DNA from: Candidatus Pacearchaeota archaeon
GTDB lineage: Archaea > Nanobdellota > Nanobdellia > Pacearchaeales > GW2011-AR1
Direction: 5' to 3'
Assembly (NCBI GenBank): GCA_017609045.1
Contig: JAFCES010000038.1
Coordinates: 1-5,463 of the forward strand
DNA length: 5,463 nt
The stretch's first letter is position 1, and each line of letters starts with the position of its first letter. Positions 1 through 4,091 of the stretch are shown here, one piece after another. The position numbers and the translations under genes are program-made. The notes under the pieces were generated by a model. The model made no database searches. It had not been told where the DNA came from and saw nothing but the letters and a program-made list of their open reading frames with translations.

Positions 1-75
1 ATCAGCCATAACAAAAGGCATCACTGCAACCACTGCTAAAGCAATCATTAAAGAAACCAAAATCGCTTTTTGCAT
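1..75 (-). CDS. N-terminus of an exported protein (signal peptide), cut by window edge
   Basis: Seen: from an ATG at 75-73 the minus strand reads 25 open codons to the window edge with no stop. The peptide is a textbook signal sequence. It has a short charged start (MQK), a hydrophobic core of about 18 residues (from AILVSLMIALAVV to about residue 22) and an A-x-A-like end, V-M-A followed by D, suggesting signal peptidase I cleavage after residue 24. An AAGGAGGA Shine-Dalgarno lies 12 nt upstream and supports this start. Inference: the mature protein is secreted or surface-exposed, but its identity lies outside the window. It is transcribed divergently from the AbrB-like gene at 223. An uncleaved N-terminal membrane anchor is the alternative. 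Confidence 0.75.
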   Translation of the reverse strand, partial: MQKAILVSLMIALAVVAVMPFVMAD

Positions 76-87
76 TTTTTCCCTTAG

Positions 88-95
88 TCCTCCTT
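88..95 (-). promoter_or_regulatory. Shine-Dalgarno of the exported-protein gene
   Basis: AAGGAGGA on the minus strand, 12 nt before the ATG at 75. It closely matches the complement of the 16S rRNA 3' end. The same octamer precedes dnaG, whereas other genes in this window lack such a site. Confidence 0.75.
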
Positions 96-122
96 GTTAA
101 ATTTAATTATTTGAGGATAGTA

Positions 123-138
123 TTATACACTTTATAAA
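123..138 (-). promoter_or_regulatory. Probable archaeal TATA element(s) of the exported-protein gene
   Basis: The minus strand carries TTTATAAA (138-131) followed by GTGTATAA (130-123). Either could be the TATA box. With the usual spacing of about 26 nt, transcription would start near 97-108 and give a short leader containing the Shine-Dalgarno. The GTGTATAA version also occurs upstream of dnaG (3450-3443). Inferred from motif and position only. Confidence 0.5.
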
Positions 139-193
139 CTTTATGGTGGTAACATTTTCACTACCAACCACGAGTGAAATTTAGGCAGAAACC

Positions 194-201
194 TTAAATA
201 T
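194..201 (+). promoter_or_regulatory. TATA box of the AbrB-like gene (leaderless promoter)
   Basis: TTAAATAT, preceded by a purine-rich GCAGAAACC that could serve as a BRE. Its centre is about 25 nt before the ATG at 223, so transcription is predicted to start at or next to the start codon. There is no Shine-Dalgarno, which fits a leaderless mRNA. Confidence 0.6.
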
Positions 202-203
202 AG

Positions 204-222
204 GTTATAACATTGTTATAAC
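204..222 (+). promoter_or_regulatory. Twin palindromic operator candidate abutting the start codon
   Basis: GTTATAAC at 204-211 and again at 215-222, each a perfect 8-bp palindrome. The two are spaced 11 bp start to start, about one helical turn, and the second ends on the base before ATG. The pair lies between the TATA box and the predicted transcription start, so a bound protein would block initiation. AbrB/MazE-type proteins commonly bind palindromes in their own promoters (known of the family). Autoregulation here is inference. Confidence 0.5.
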
Positions 223-615
223 ATGGAATTCATAAAAAGAGCAAGGGAAGTAGGAAATTCAGCAGGTGTATTACTCCCTAAGAGTTTATTGGGGAGTGAG
301 GTTAAGATTACTGTCTTGAAAAGACCAATGAACATAAAAAAACAAGTTTTGGAAATCCTTGAACCTTTTTTTTCTGAGCTGAGAGGAGTTTATGTTTTAA
401 ATGAAACTCCTGTTGAGGTTCTTGCTGTCTCTTCAAAATTAAGGAGAATTATCAATAAAGATAATCTGAAAGTTAGTATTGTGCCTTTAACTATGATTAA
501 AAAGGATATCAAAATAAAACCTGCTTTAAGAAGAAAATTGATGAGAGCTAGAACAATCTTTAATAGAGCTTTACTTATTGATTTGAAAAGAGAAATTAAG
601 GGAGGGAGGTTATAG
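223..615 (+). CDS. AbrB/SpoVT-like DNA-binding domain protein with a degenerate nucleotidyltransferase-like tail
   Basis: 130 aa. Seen: residues 1-34 form a compact beta-rich module with the signature VGNSAGVLLPKSLLGSEVKI (10-29), typical of swapped-hairpin AbrB-type DNA-binding domains, including the archaeal DUF2080-like group. Residues 35-125 are an alpha/beta tail. From memory, similar archaeal proteins fuse this module to a minimal nucleotidyltransferase domain whose active site reads GSxxR...SDxD. Here the equivalent stretch is only GVYVLNETPVEVLAV (55-69), so the glycine-serine loop and paired aspartates appear absent. The last 30 residues are basic and helical. Likely role (inferred): transcriptional regulator or antitoxin-like protein, probably autoregulated through the palindromes next to its start. 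It appears monocistronic. Its TAG stop overlaps the convergent nfo-like stop by 6 bp. The DNA-binding call is fairly firm; the tail assignment is tentative. Confidence 0.7.
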   Translation: MEFIKRAREVGNSAGVLLPKSLLGSEVKITVLKRPMNIKKQVLEILEPFFSELRGVYVLNETPVEVLAVSSKLRRIINKDNLKVSIVPLTMIKKDIKIKPALRRKLMRARTIFNRALLIDLKREIKGGRL

Positions 616-1395
616 AGTTTTATAAACCCTCAAACTCTTTGCAGAATCACCAACCGGGTTTGGAGATTCATTTATCAGAACAATATCTTTATTTTTTGGC
701 AGAACCTTTAGAAGTTTTTTAATTTCAGATTCTGGAGTTAGCTTATGACTCCTCTCTCCTTTTTCTCCCCAATTGATGCCAGAAAAATGGCAATGCAGAG
801 TTTTAAAAGATTTAACCTTTTCATACATCTCTTTATAGCTTTCTTTACCCTGACTTCTTGCGAGTAGATGAGCAAAATCTAAACAGAAAGAACATTTAGT
901 TTCTTTAACCAGCTTTAAAATTTCCTCCTCTTTTCCAAAAACATTTACTTTTCCTGTGGTTTCAGGAGCCAACTTTATTTTCCACTTATTCCTCTTTATC
1001 TCTTTCTGCATTTCCTTAATATGCTTCTTAATATTCTGATATGTTTCTTCCTCTTCCATCTCGCCATAATAACCTGGATGGAAAACAACAAGATAAGCTC
1101 CTAACTTCTCTCCAATTTTACAAGACTGCAAAATTCTCTTTTTACTCTGCTCTATTTTTCTTTTTTCTCTTGAGTTCAGATTAATCCAGTAAGGAGCATG
1201 AATACTTAATTTTATATCTAGCTTTCTTGCTGCCTCTCTTATCTCTTTTATTTCCTTTTCCTGCTTTTCCTTAATATAAACTCCATAAGTAAAAGCTATT
1301 TCGCAAGCTTTTAAACCGAGTTTAGAGTATTTTTCTAAATTAGAAACAGCCTCTTTTACTCCTCCTAAACCAGCTGGCCCGAATCTTATTGCCAT
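610..1395 (-). CDS. nfo: Endonuclease IV-family TIM-barrel protein (AP endonuclease, archaeal subgroup)
   Basis: 261 aa, close to the usual 270-285. Role from the family: Zn-dependent cleavage 5' of abasic sites in base-excision repair. Seen: the N-terminus RFGPAGLGG matches the typical start of archaeal members and fixes this ATG. Candidate metal ligands appear in family order: H66 (HAPY), H106 (FHPG), E145 (APETTGK), D173 and H176 (LDFAH), H203 (HFSG), H217 and E243 (NESP). These correspond to eight of the nine ligands of E. coli Nfo. The ninth site, Asp-x-His in Nfo, reads E214-R-S-H217 here. The surface is lysine-rich, as expected for DNA contact. It lies downstream of the 72-aa gene (57-nt gap) and has its own possible TATA box, with no Shine-Dalgarno. 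A sugar-phosphate isomerase-like TIM barrel is the alternative, but the ligand set favours a nuclease. Confidence 0.87.
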   Translation of the reverse strand: MAIRFGPAGLGGVKEAVSNLEKYSKLGLKACEIAFTYGVYIKEKQEKEIKEIREAARKLDIKLSIHAPYWINLNSREKRKIEQSKKRILQSCKIGEKLGAYLVVFHPGYYGEMEEEETYQNIKKHIKEMQKEIKRNKWKIKLAPETTGKVNVFGKEEEILKLVKETKCSFCLDFAHLLARSQGKESYKEMYEKVKSFKTLHCHFSGINWGEKGERSHKLTPESEIKKLLKVLPKNKDIVLINESPNPVGDSAKSLRVYKTL

Positions 1396-1415
1396 AATTG
1401 TAATTAGTAGAAAGA

Positions 1416-1424
1416 GAATAAAAA
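1416..1424 (-). promoter_or_regulatory. Possible TATA box of the endonuclease IV gene
   Basis: Minus-strand TTTTTATTC, centred about 25 nt before the ATG at 1395, in a 57-nt gap with no Shine-Dalgarno. The spacing suits a leaderless start. The motif is a weak TATA match in AT-rich DNA, so read-through from the upstream genes is equally possible. Confidence 0.35.
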
Positions 1425-1452
1425 GGTTATGGTTGGAGAGGAAATAACTTAG

Positions 1453-1671
1453 TTAGTTCAATTTTAGGCGATTAACATAAGCTAAAGCTTCTCTCTTCCA
1501 TAAATCAATAAACCCATTTATTTCAACCTCATATTGGTCAGCTCTTCTTTGCGCTCCTTGTCTTTCGTTCCTGTGAGTCCATTCAAGATAATTAACACCA
1601 AACATATCTTGACTCTCACTAGGCGGAAGATTTTTTCTTAATATAATTTTATCAGCCAAGCTTAATGTCAT
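1453..1671 (-). CDS. Small hypothetical protein, 72 aa
   Basis: I do not recognise this protein. Seen: 72 residues, soluble and charged, with no signal peptide, membrane segment or cysteine. It has two tryptophans (W31, W58), a polar middle (residues 32-48, with HRNERQGAQRRADQYE) and a likely C-terminal helix (52-70). The ATG at 1671 gives the longest reading. Only 16 nt separate it from the stop of the membrane-protein gene upstream, so the two are probably co-transcribed. There is no clear Shine-Dalgarno; an AGG sits too close to the ATG to function normally. The composition looks protein-like rather than random, with no runs of low-complexity residues despite the AT-rich DNA, which supports a real gene. 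Function unknown. Confidence 0.55.
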   Translation of the reverse strand: MTLSLADKIILRKNLPPSESQDMFGVNYLEWTHRNERQGAQRRADQYEVEINGFIDLWKREALAYVNRLKLN

Positions 1672-1687
1672 ACCTGATTTTTTCTTA

Positions 1688-2191
1688 CTAAACAGCCTTC
1701 TCTAATTCTTCAGAAATCTCGCCTAAATTATCTATAATATAGTTATGTAGTCTTTTAATAATAATCTCTTGCATTCCCTCTTTTAGCTCTCCTTTGCATC
1801 TCGCCAAGTTTTCTTGAGGGCTTACAACAGAGCTAAGCTCTCCTTTGCATCTCGCCAAGTTTTCTTGAGGGCTTACAACAGAGCTAAAAGGTAAGAAACA
1901 CTCCATATTTTTACCCTCTAAAATAAGCAAATCAGTAGAGCCTTCCTTAAGTTTTAATAATTCTACCTGTACTTTACATTCCTCTCCTCTCTTCCCTTTA
2001 ATCTTGTAAAGCCATGCAGCATCCTCTGCATCGTTTAAAAATTTCACTCTTCTACATTTGGATAAAGCAGAATTAAAGCAAGCCATATCCTCACATTTCT
2101 TACTGTAAAAAAAAGTAAAATAAATAGCAGCTACAGTCACTATTAAAATAATTACTATAAGTATAGCTCTCACCTTTTTTTTCTCATTCAT
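1688..2191 (-). CDS. Membrane-anchored, cysteine-containing extracytoplasmic protein with an internal duplication
   Basis: 167 aa, family not recognised. Seen: a basic N-terminus (MNEKKKVR), one hydrophobic segment (about 9-29), then a soluble domain, giving a type II-like membrane anchor with the domain outside the cell. Cysteines at 33, 38, 46, 72, 98, 115 and 132 suggest disulfides in an extracytoplasmic fold. Residues 103-119 (SSVVSPQENLARCKGEL) are repeated exactly at 120-136, from a perfect 51-bp DNA duplication. Without the extra copy the protein would be 150 aa with six cysteines; with it there are seven. The C-terminus (139-165) looks helical. It has a TATA box about 25 nt before the ATG and no Shine-Dalgarno, so it is probably leaderless with its own promoter, although it follows dnaG by 36 nt. 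The 72-aa gene follows 16 nt later. Confidence 0.75.
   Translation of the reverse strand: MNEKKKVRAILIVIILIVTVAAIYFTFFYSKKCEDMACFNSALSKCRRVKFLNDAEDAAWLYKIKGKRGEECKVQVELLKLKEGSTDLLILEGKNMECFLPFSSVVSPQENLARCKGELSSVVSPQENLARCKGELKEGMQEIIIKRLHNYIIDNLGEISEELEKAV
1785..1886. repeat. Perfect 51-bp tandem duplication, two copies, inside the membrane-protein gene
   Basis: Positions 1785-1835 and 1836-1886 are identical over all 51 bases. The period is a multiple of three, so the reading frame is kept and 17 residues are duplicated. Each unit has inverted ends (AGCTCT at one side, AGAGCT at the other). The whole tract is enclosed by an 11-bp perfect inverted repeat, CTTTTAGCTCT at 1780-1790 and AGAGCTAAAAG at 1880-1890. 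The lack of any mismatch implies a recent event or an assembly artefact. Confidence 0.97.
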
Positions 2192-2210
2192 ATGCTTATC
2201 TTTATGTTCC

Positions 2211-2222
2211 TATATTTTTAAA
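2211..2222 (-). promoter_or_regulatory. TATA box of the membrane-protein gene
   Basis: Minus-strand TTTAAAAATATA spans about 31 to 20 nt before the ATG at 2191, immediately after the dnaG stop codon. The spacing predicts a transcript starting at or next to the ATG, in line with the missing Shine-Dalgarno. Confidence 0.5.
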
Positions 2223-2227
2223 CTTTG

Positions 2228-3385
2228 TTATAAACTTATTAGCTCAACTTTTTCACTACTTGCAGCAAAATTTCTAGCAACAATAGCCCCAACATTTTTT
2301 TCTTCTGCCGCTTTTATTATACTTCCTGTGGCTTTATCCACTATAATTAGATGGGGTCTTCTCTTTATTCTATTTAAACTAGAGAAAATACCTCTTGTCG
2401 GAATCTTGCCTATGACCTCAAGCTCCTTATTTAATACTAAAGCAAATTTTCCTCTTTCTACTGTCTTCAATAATTCCCTCAATTTAGCTCTGTCTTTTTC
2501 TATGTCTATCTCTTCTTTTTCTTTCCTCTCACTTTTTTTGTATTCTCTTCTACTCCCCCTTCTATTTCTAGTTTTTAAGAATTCCTGTACAGGAATCTTT
2601 TTTCTTAAGGCTGAGAGTATCTCCTTGCCTGATAGCTCTTCAACTTCTTTCCCATCTGGTGCAAAGGCTATATAGTCAACTCTTGCATTATCTACCACAT
2701 TTTTCACTATTAACTTGCCTCCCCTATCCCCATCTACAAATAGAGTAATCTCTTTATCATAGCTCAACTCCTTAATACTCTCTGGAAGTTTGTTTCCGTC
2801 CATTCCTATCACATTATTCACGCCGTTTTTCAATAAATTGATAACATCAGCTCTCCCTTCTACCACTATAATCTCTTCTCCCTCCAAGTTTCCAGCAGGA
2901 AGCTTCTCTTCTCCATACTCCTTTAATTTGCCAACTCTGCTCTCAATTCTAACAGTCTTAGCAATTTCTCTTGACTTAGGCATTTTTTCCTCTATTCCTT
3001 CTAAGAGACTTTTTGCTCTCTTTAAAATATATTCTCTTTTATTTTCTCTTACATCCTCTATCTTTTCTATGATTATTTTAGAATCAGTAGGCCCTATTCT
3101 CTCTATTGTCTCTACAGCAGCAGCTATCAAAGTAGTTTCTGTCTTGTCTAAAGCAGAAGGGATAGTTATCTCACCTTTGGTCTTTCCATTACTTGTTTCC
3201 AGTCTCACCTCTATTCTGCCTATTTTTCCTTCTTTCTGCAAGTCTCTCATTTCTAACTCACTTCCTAACAGACCCTCTGTCTGCCCGAAGACAGCTCCAA
3301 TTACATCGGGCTTTTCCACCATTCCGTCGGCTTCAAATTTTGCATAAATCATATACTTAATTGATACCGGACTAATTTTAGCCAT
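2228..3385 (-). CDS. dnaG: Archaeal DnaG (TOPRIM primase-like protein)
   Basis: 385 aa, close to the usual archaeal DnaG length of about 400. Seen: the characteristic N-terminus around residues 5-45 (SPVSIKYMIYAKFEADG, then DVIGAVFGQTEGLLG). A central TOPRIM domain covers about 170-262, with the catalytic glutamate in VVEGRADV (E176) and the metal-binding DGD in LFVDGDRGG (D218, D220). A highly charged linker (about 272-300) is followed by a C-terminal alpha/beta domain (300-385). Family knowledge: archaeal DnaG has primase-like activity in vitro and is a stable subunit of the RNA exosome, where it promotes A-rich RNA binding. It lacks the zinc-binding and helicase-binding domains of bacterial DnaG. 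The ATG is fixed by an AAGGAGGA site 9 nt upstream and by N-terminal conservation. No key residue is missing. Confidence 0.96.
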   Translation of the reverse strand: MAKISPVSIKYMIYAKFEADGMVEKPDVIGAVFGQTEGLLGSELEMRDLQKEGKIGRIEVRLETSNGKTKGEITIPSALDKTETTLIAAAVETIERIGPTDSKIIIEKIEDVRENKREYILKRAKSLLEGIEEKMPKSREIAKTVRIESRVGKLKEYGEEKLPAGNLEGEEIIVVEGRADVINLLKNGVNNVIGMDGNKLPESIKELSYDKEITLFVDGDRGGKLIVKNVVDNARVDYIAFAPDGKEVEELSGKEILSALRKKIPVQEFLKTRNRRGSRREYKKSERKEKEEIDIEKDRAKLRELLKTVERGKFALVLNKELEVIGKIPTRGIFSSLNRIKRRPHLIIVDKATGSIIKAAEEKNVGAIVARNFAASSEKVELISL

Positions 3386-3394
3386 TTTTAATTT

Positions 3395-3402
3395 TCCTCC
3401 TT
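3395..3402 (-). promoter_or_regulatory. Shine-Dalgarno of dnaG
   Basis: AAGGAGGA on the minus strand, 9 nt before the ATG at 3385. It confirms the dnaG start. The preceding leader carries a 7-mer direct repeat (AACAATA twice) and shares the 11-mer AAATTTAACAA with the leader of the exported-protein gene at the left edge. Confidence 0.8.
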
Positions 3403-3441
3403 ATTGTTTATTGTTAAATTTTATTTAGAAAGATATCCTAC

Positions 3442-3449
3442 TTTATACA
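3442..3449 (-). promoter_or_regulatory. Probable TATA box of dnaG
   Basis: Minus-strand TGTATAAA within GTGTATAAAG. Transcription would start near 3419, giving a leader of about 34 nt that includes the Shine-Dalgarno. Two further TATA-like palindromes lie farther upstream (3587-3595, 3629-3637) and could act in either direction. Confidence 0.5.
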
Positions 3450-3628
3450 CACCTACGGAATTTACTTTTCTTACCTCACCTCAAAGCTCTCAAAAAATAA
3501 GTATGAGCTAAATGATTTCTGAATTGTGAATCTTGCTGATTAATTATTGAAGTGATATCCTTCTTTAAAATTCCAAATTGTAGAGGTTTATAAATCTTTC
3601 CTCAAAATATTAAAACCACATAGAAAAC

Positions 3629-3637
3629 TTTATAAAT
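3629..3637 (+). promoter_or_regulatory. TATA box of the small plus-strand unit
   Basis: TTTATAAAT preceded by GAAAAC. The predicted start near 3658 would leave a leader of about 15 nt before the ATG at 3674. The core TTTATAAA is a palindrome, so the element could also drive minus-strand transcription. It is a strong consensus match and the best TATA element in this gap. Confidence 0.5.
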
Positions 3638-3673
3638 AATAAAAATCAGAAAAAAGCAAAAGAGAGAGTAAAA

Positions 3674-3751
3674 ATGGATGAGGAAATAGAAGTCCCTGAT
3701 GAAGTGAAGGAAGAAACAATCAAAAATTTTCTTTTTCTTTCTTTTTTATAA
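3674..3751 (+). CDS. Possible 25-aa small protein or small RNA gene
   Basis: Seen: ATG at 3674 followed by 24 more codons and TAA at 3749-3751. The peptide has an acidic first half (MDEEIEVPDEVKEETIK) and a short hydrophobic end (NFLFLSFL). A TATA box lies about 40 nt upstream, and a purine-rich GAGAGAG stretch before the ATG could be a weak ribosome site. The hydrophobic end is encoded by the pyrimidine-rich T-tract, which itself looks like an archaeal terminator, so the mRNA might end before the stop codon. Alternatives are a small non-coding RNA of about 70-90 nt, or the surviving 5' end of a deleted larger gene. The stop overlaps the convergent 100-aa gene's stop (TTATAA, 3746-3751). Coding status is unproven. 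Confidence 0.3.
   Translation: MDEEIEVPDEVKEETIKNFLFLSFL
3727..3747 (+). terminator. T-rich tract, probable plus-strand terminator
   Basis: Runs of T4, T5, T3 and T6, each separated by a single C, on the plus strand. Archaeal RNA polymerase commonly terminates at such U-rich tracts without a hairpin. The only plus-strand unit it would serve is the short ORF at 3674. It lies right at the end of the convergent minus-strand gene. Confidence 0.45.
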
Positions 3752-4048
3752 CAACGAACTAACAGCCCTTTCTAACTCTTTTATTTTTGTTTCGTCTATA
3801 ACTCTTTCTACTAAACCCTCTGAAAAGTCATACTTATTTAACTCAATGTCGCTTTTACTAGTTCTTTCTTCTTCTGTATCTGGAGAATGTTCATGAACTA
3901 ACGCCCCTTTTATTAAGGTAGTTGCTTTATCTTTAGATCCTTTTTCAGGTCCATTCCTATTTACTTTAAAATAAGTGTCAATACCTAAATGCCTAAATAA
4001 GTACCACTCTCCATACATAATTTCATCTGGATTTTCTATAACAGACAT
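3746..4048 (-). CDS. Hypothetical protein, 100 aa, downstream of EF-1A
   Basis: I do not recognise this protein. Seen: no signal peptide, membrane segment or cysteine. The N-terminal half is mixed and aromatic-rich (MYGEWYLFRHLGIDTYFKVN, 11-30), suggesting a small beta-containing domain. Residues 52-72 are polar and acidic (HEHSPDTEEERTSKSDIE). The end (79-100) is a likely amphipathic helix. It starts 43 nt after the EF-1A stop with no Shine-Dalgarno. A T-rich stretch and an ATTAAATT element lie in the gap, so read-through from EF-1A and a separate promoter are both possible. Archaeal EF-1A genes are often followed by rpsJ (ribosomal protein S10), and this protein is not S10. Codon use and residue variety look like a real gene. 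Function unknown. Confidence 0.6.
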   Translation of the reverse strand: MSVIENPDEIMYGEWYLFRHLGIDTYFKVNRNGPEKGSKDKATTLIKGALVHEHSPDTEEERTSKSDIELNKYDFSEGLVERVIDETKIKELERAVSSLL

Positions 4049-4053
4049 TTTTC

Positions 4054-4063
4054 AAAACAAAAA
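4054..4063 (-). terminator. Possible T-rich terminator after EF-1A
   Basis: Minus-strand TTTTTGTTTT, about 30 nt after the EF-1A stop codon and just before the ATG of the 100-aa gene. It is a plausible U-tract terminator, but AT-rich spacers often contain such runs. If active, it would reduce read-through into the downstream orphan. Confidence 0.3.
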
Positions 4064-4091
4064 TTTAATCAAAGAAAATTAGTAACTATTT

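Larger units (their letters stand above)
3386..3673. other. Intergenic region between dnaG and the small plus-strand unit
   Basis: No convincing protein gene or structured RNA. It holds the dnaG leader and TATA box on the minus strand, two identical TTTATAAAT elements (3587-3595, 3629-3637), and a weak inverted repeat AGCTC/GAGCT (3485-3509 area). The minus strand is open between stops at 3602-3604 and 3476-3478, giving 41 codons without an ATG, GTG or TTG near the front. It is treated as unexplained rather than coding. Confidence 0.6.

Noticed and set aside
363..372. Run of eight Ts in the AbrB-like gene as a possible frameshift
   Set aside because: The frame stays open on both sides with sensible residues (EPFFSEL) and continues to a tidy convergent stop, so no frameshift is needed.
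614..638. 7-bp inverted repeat AGAGTTT/AAACTCT as an intrinsic terminator between convergent genes
   Set aside because: The stem is short and AT-rich with an 11-nt loop, it lies within the 3' end of the endonuclease IV coding sequence, and only three Ts follow. Too weak to call.
1780..1890. Inverted repeats around the 51-bp units as a tiny transposon or the start of a CRISPR array
   Set aside because: There is no target-site duplication, no separate repeats and spacers, and the units are directly adjacent within a coding frame. A slippage duplication explains it better.
2328..2675. Plus-strand open frame, 115 codons
   Set aside because: It lies wholly antisense to dnaG, is rich in Leu/Ser/Phe as expected from the complement of a Lys/Glu-rich gene, and has no promoter or ribosome site of its own.
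2790..3347. Plus-strand open frame, 185 codons
   Set aside because: It is antisense to the conserved N-terminal and TOPRIM parts of dnaG. The apparent hydrophobicity is a shadow of charged codons on the other strand.
3485..3509. AGCTC/GAGCT inverted repeat upstream of dnaG as a riboswitch or RNA gene
   Set aside because: The stem is only 5 bp with a 15-nt AT-rich loop and has no flanking helices. Such pairs are expected by chance.
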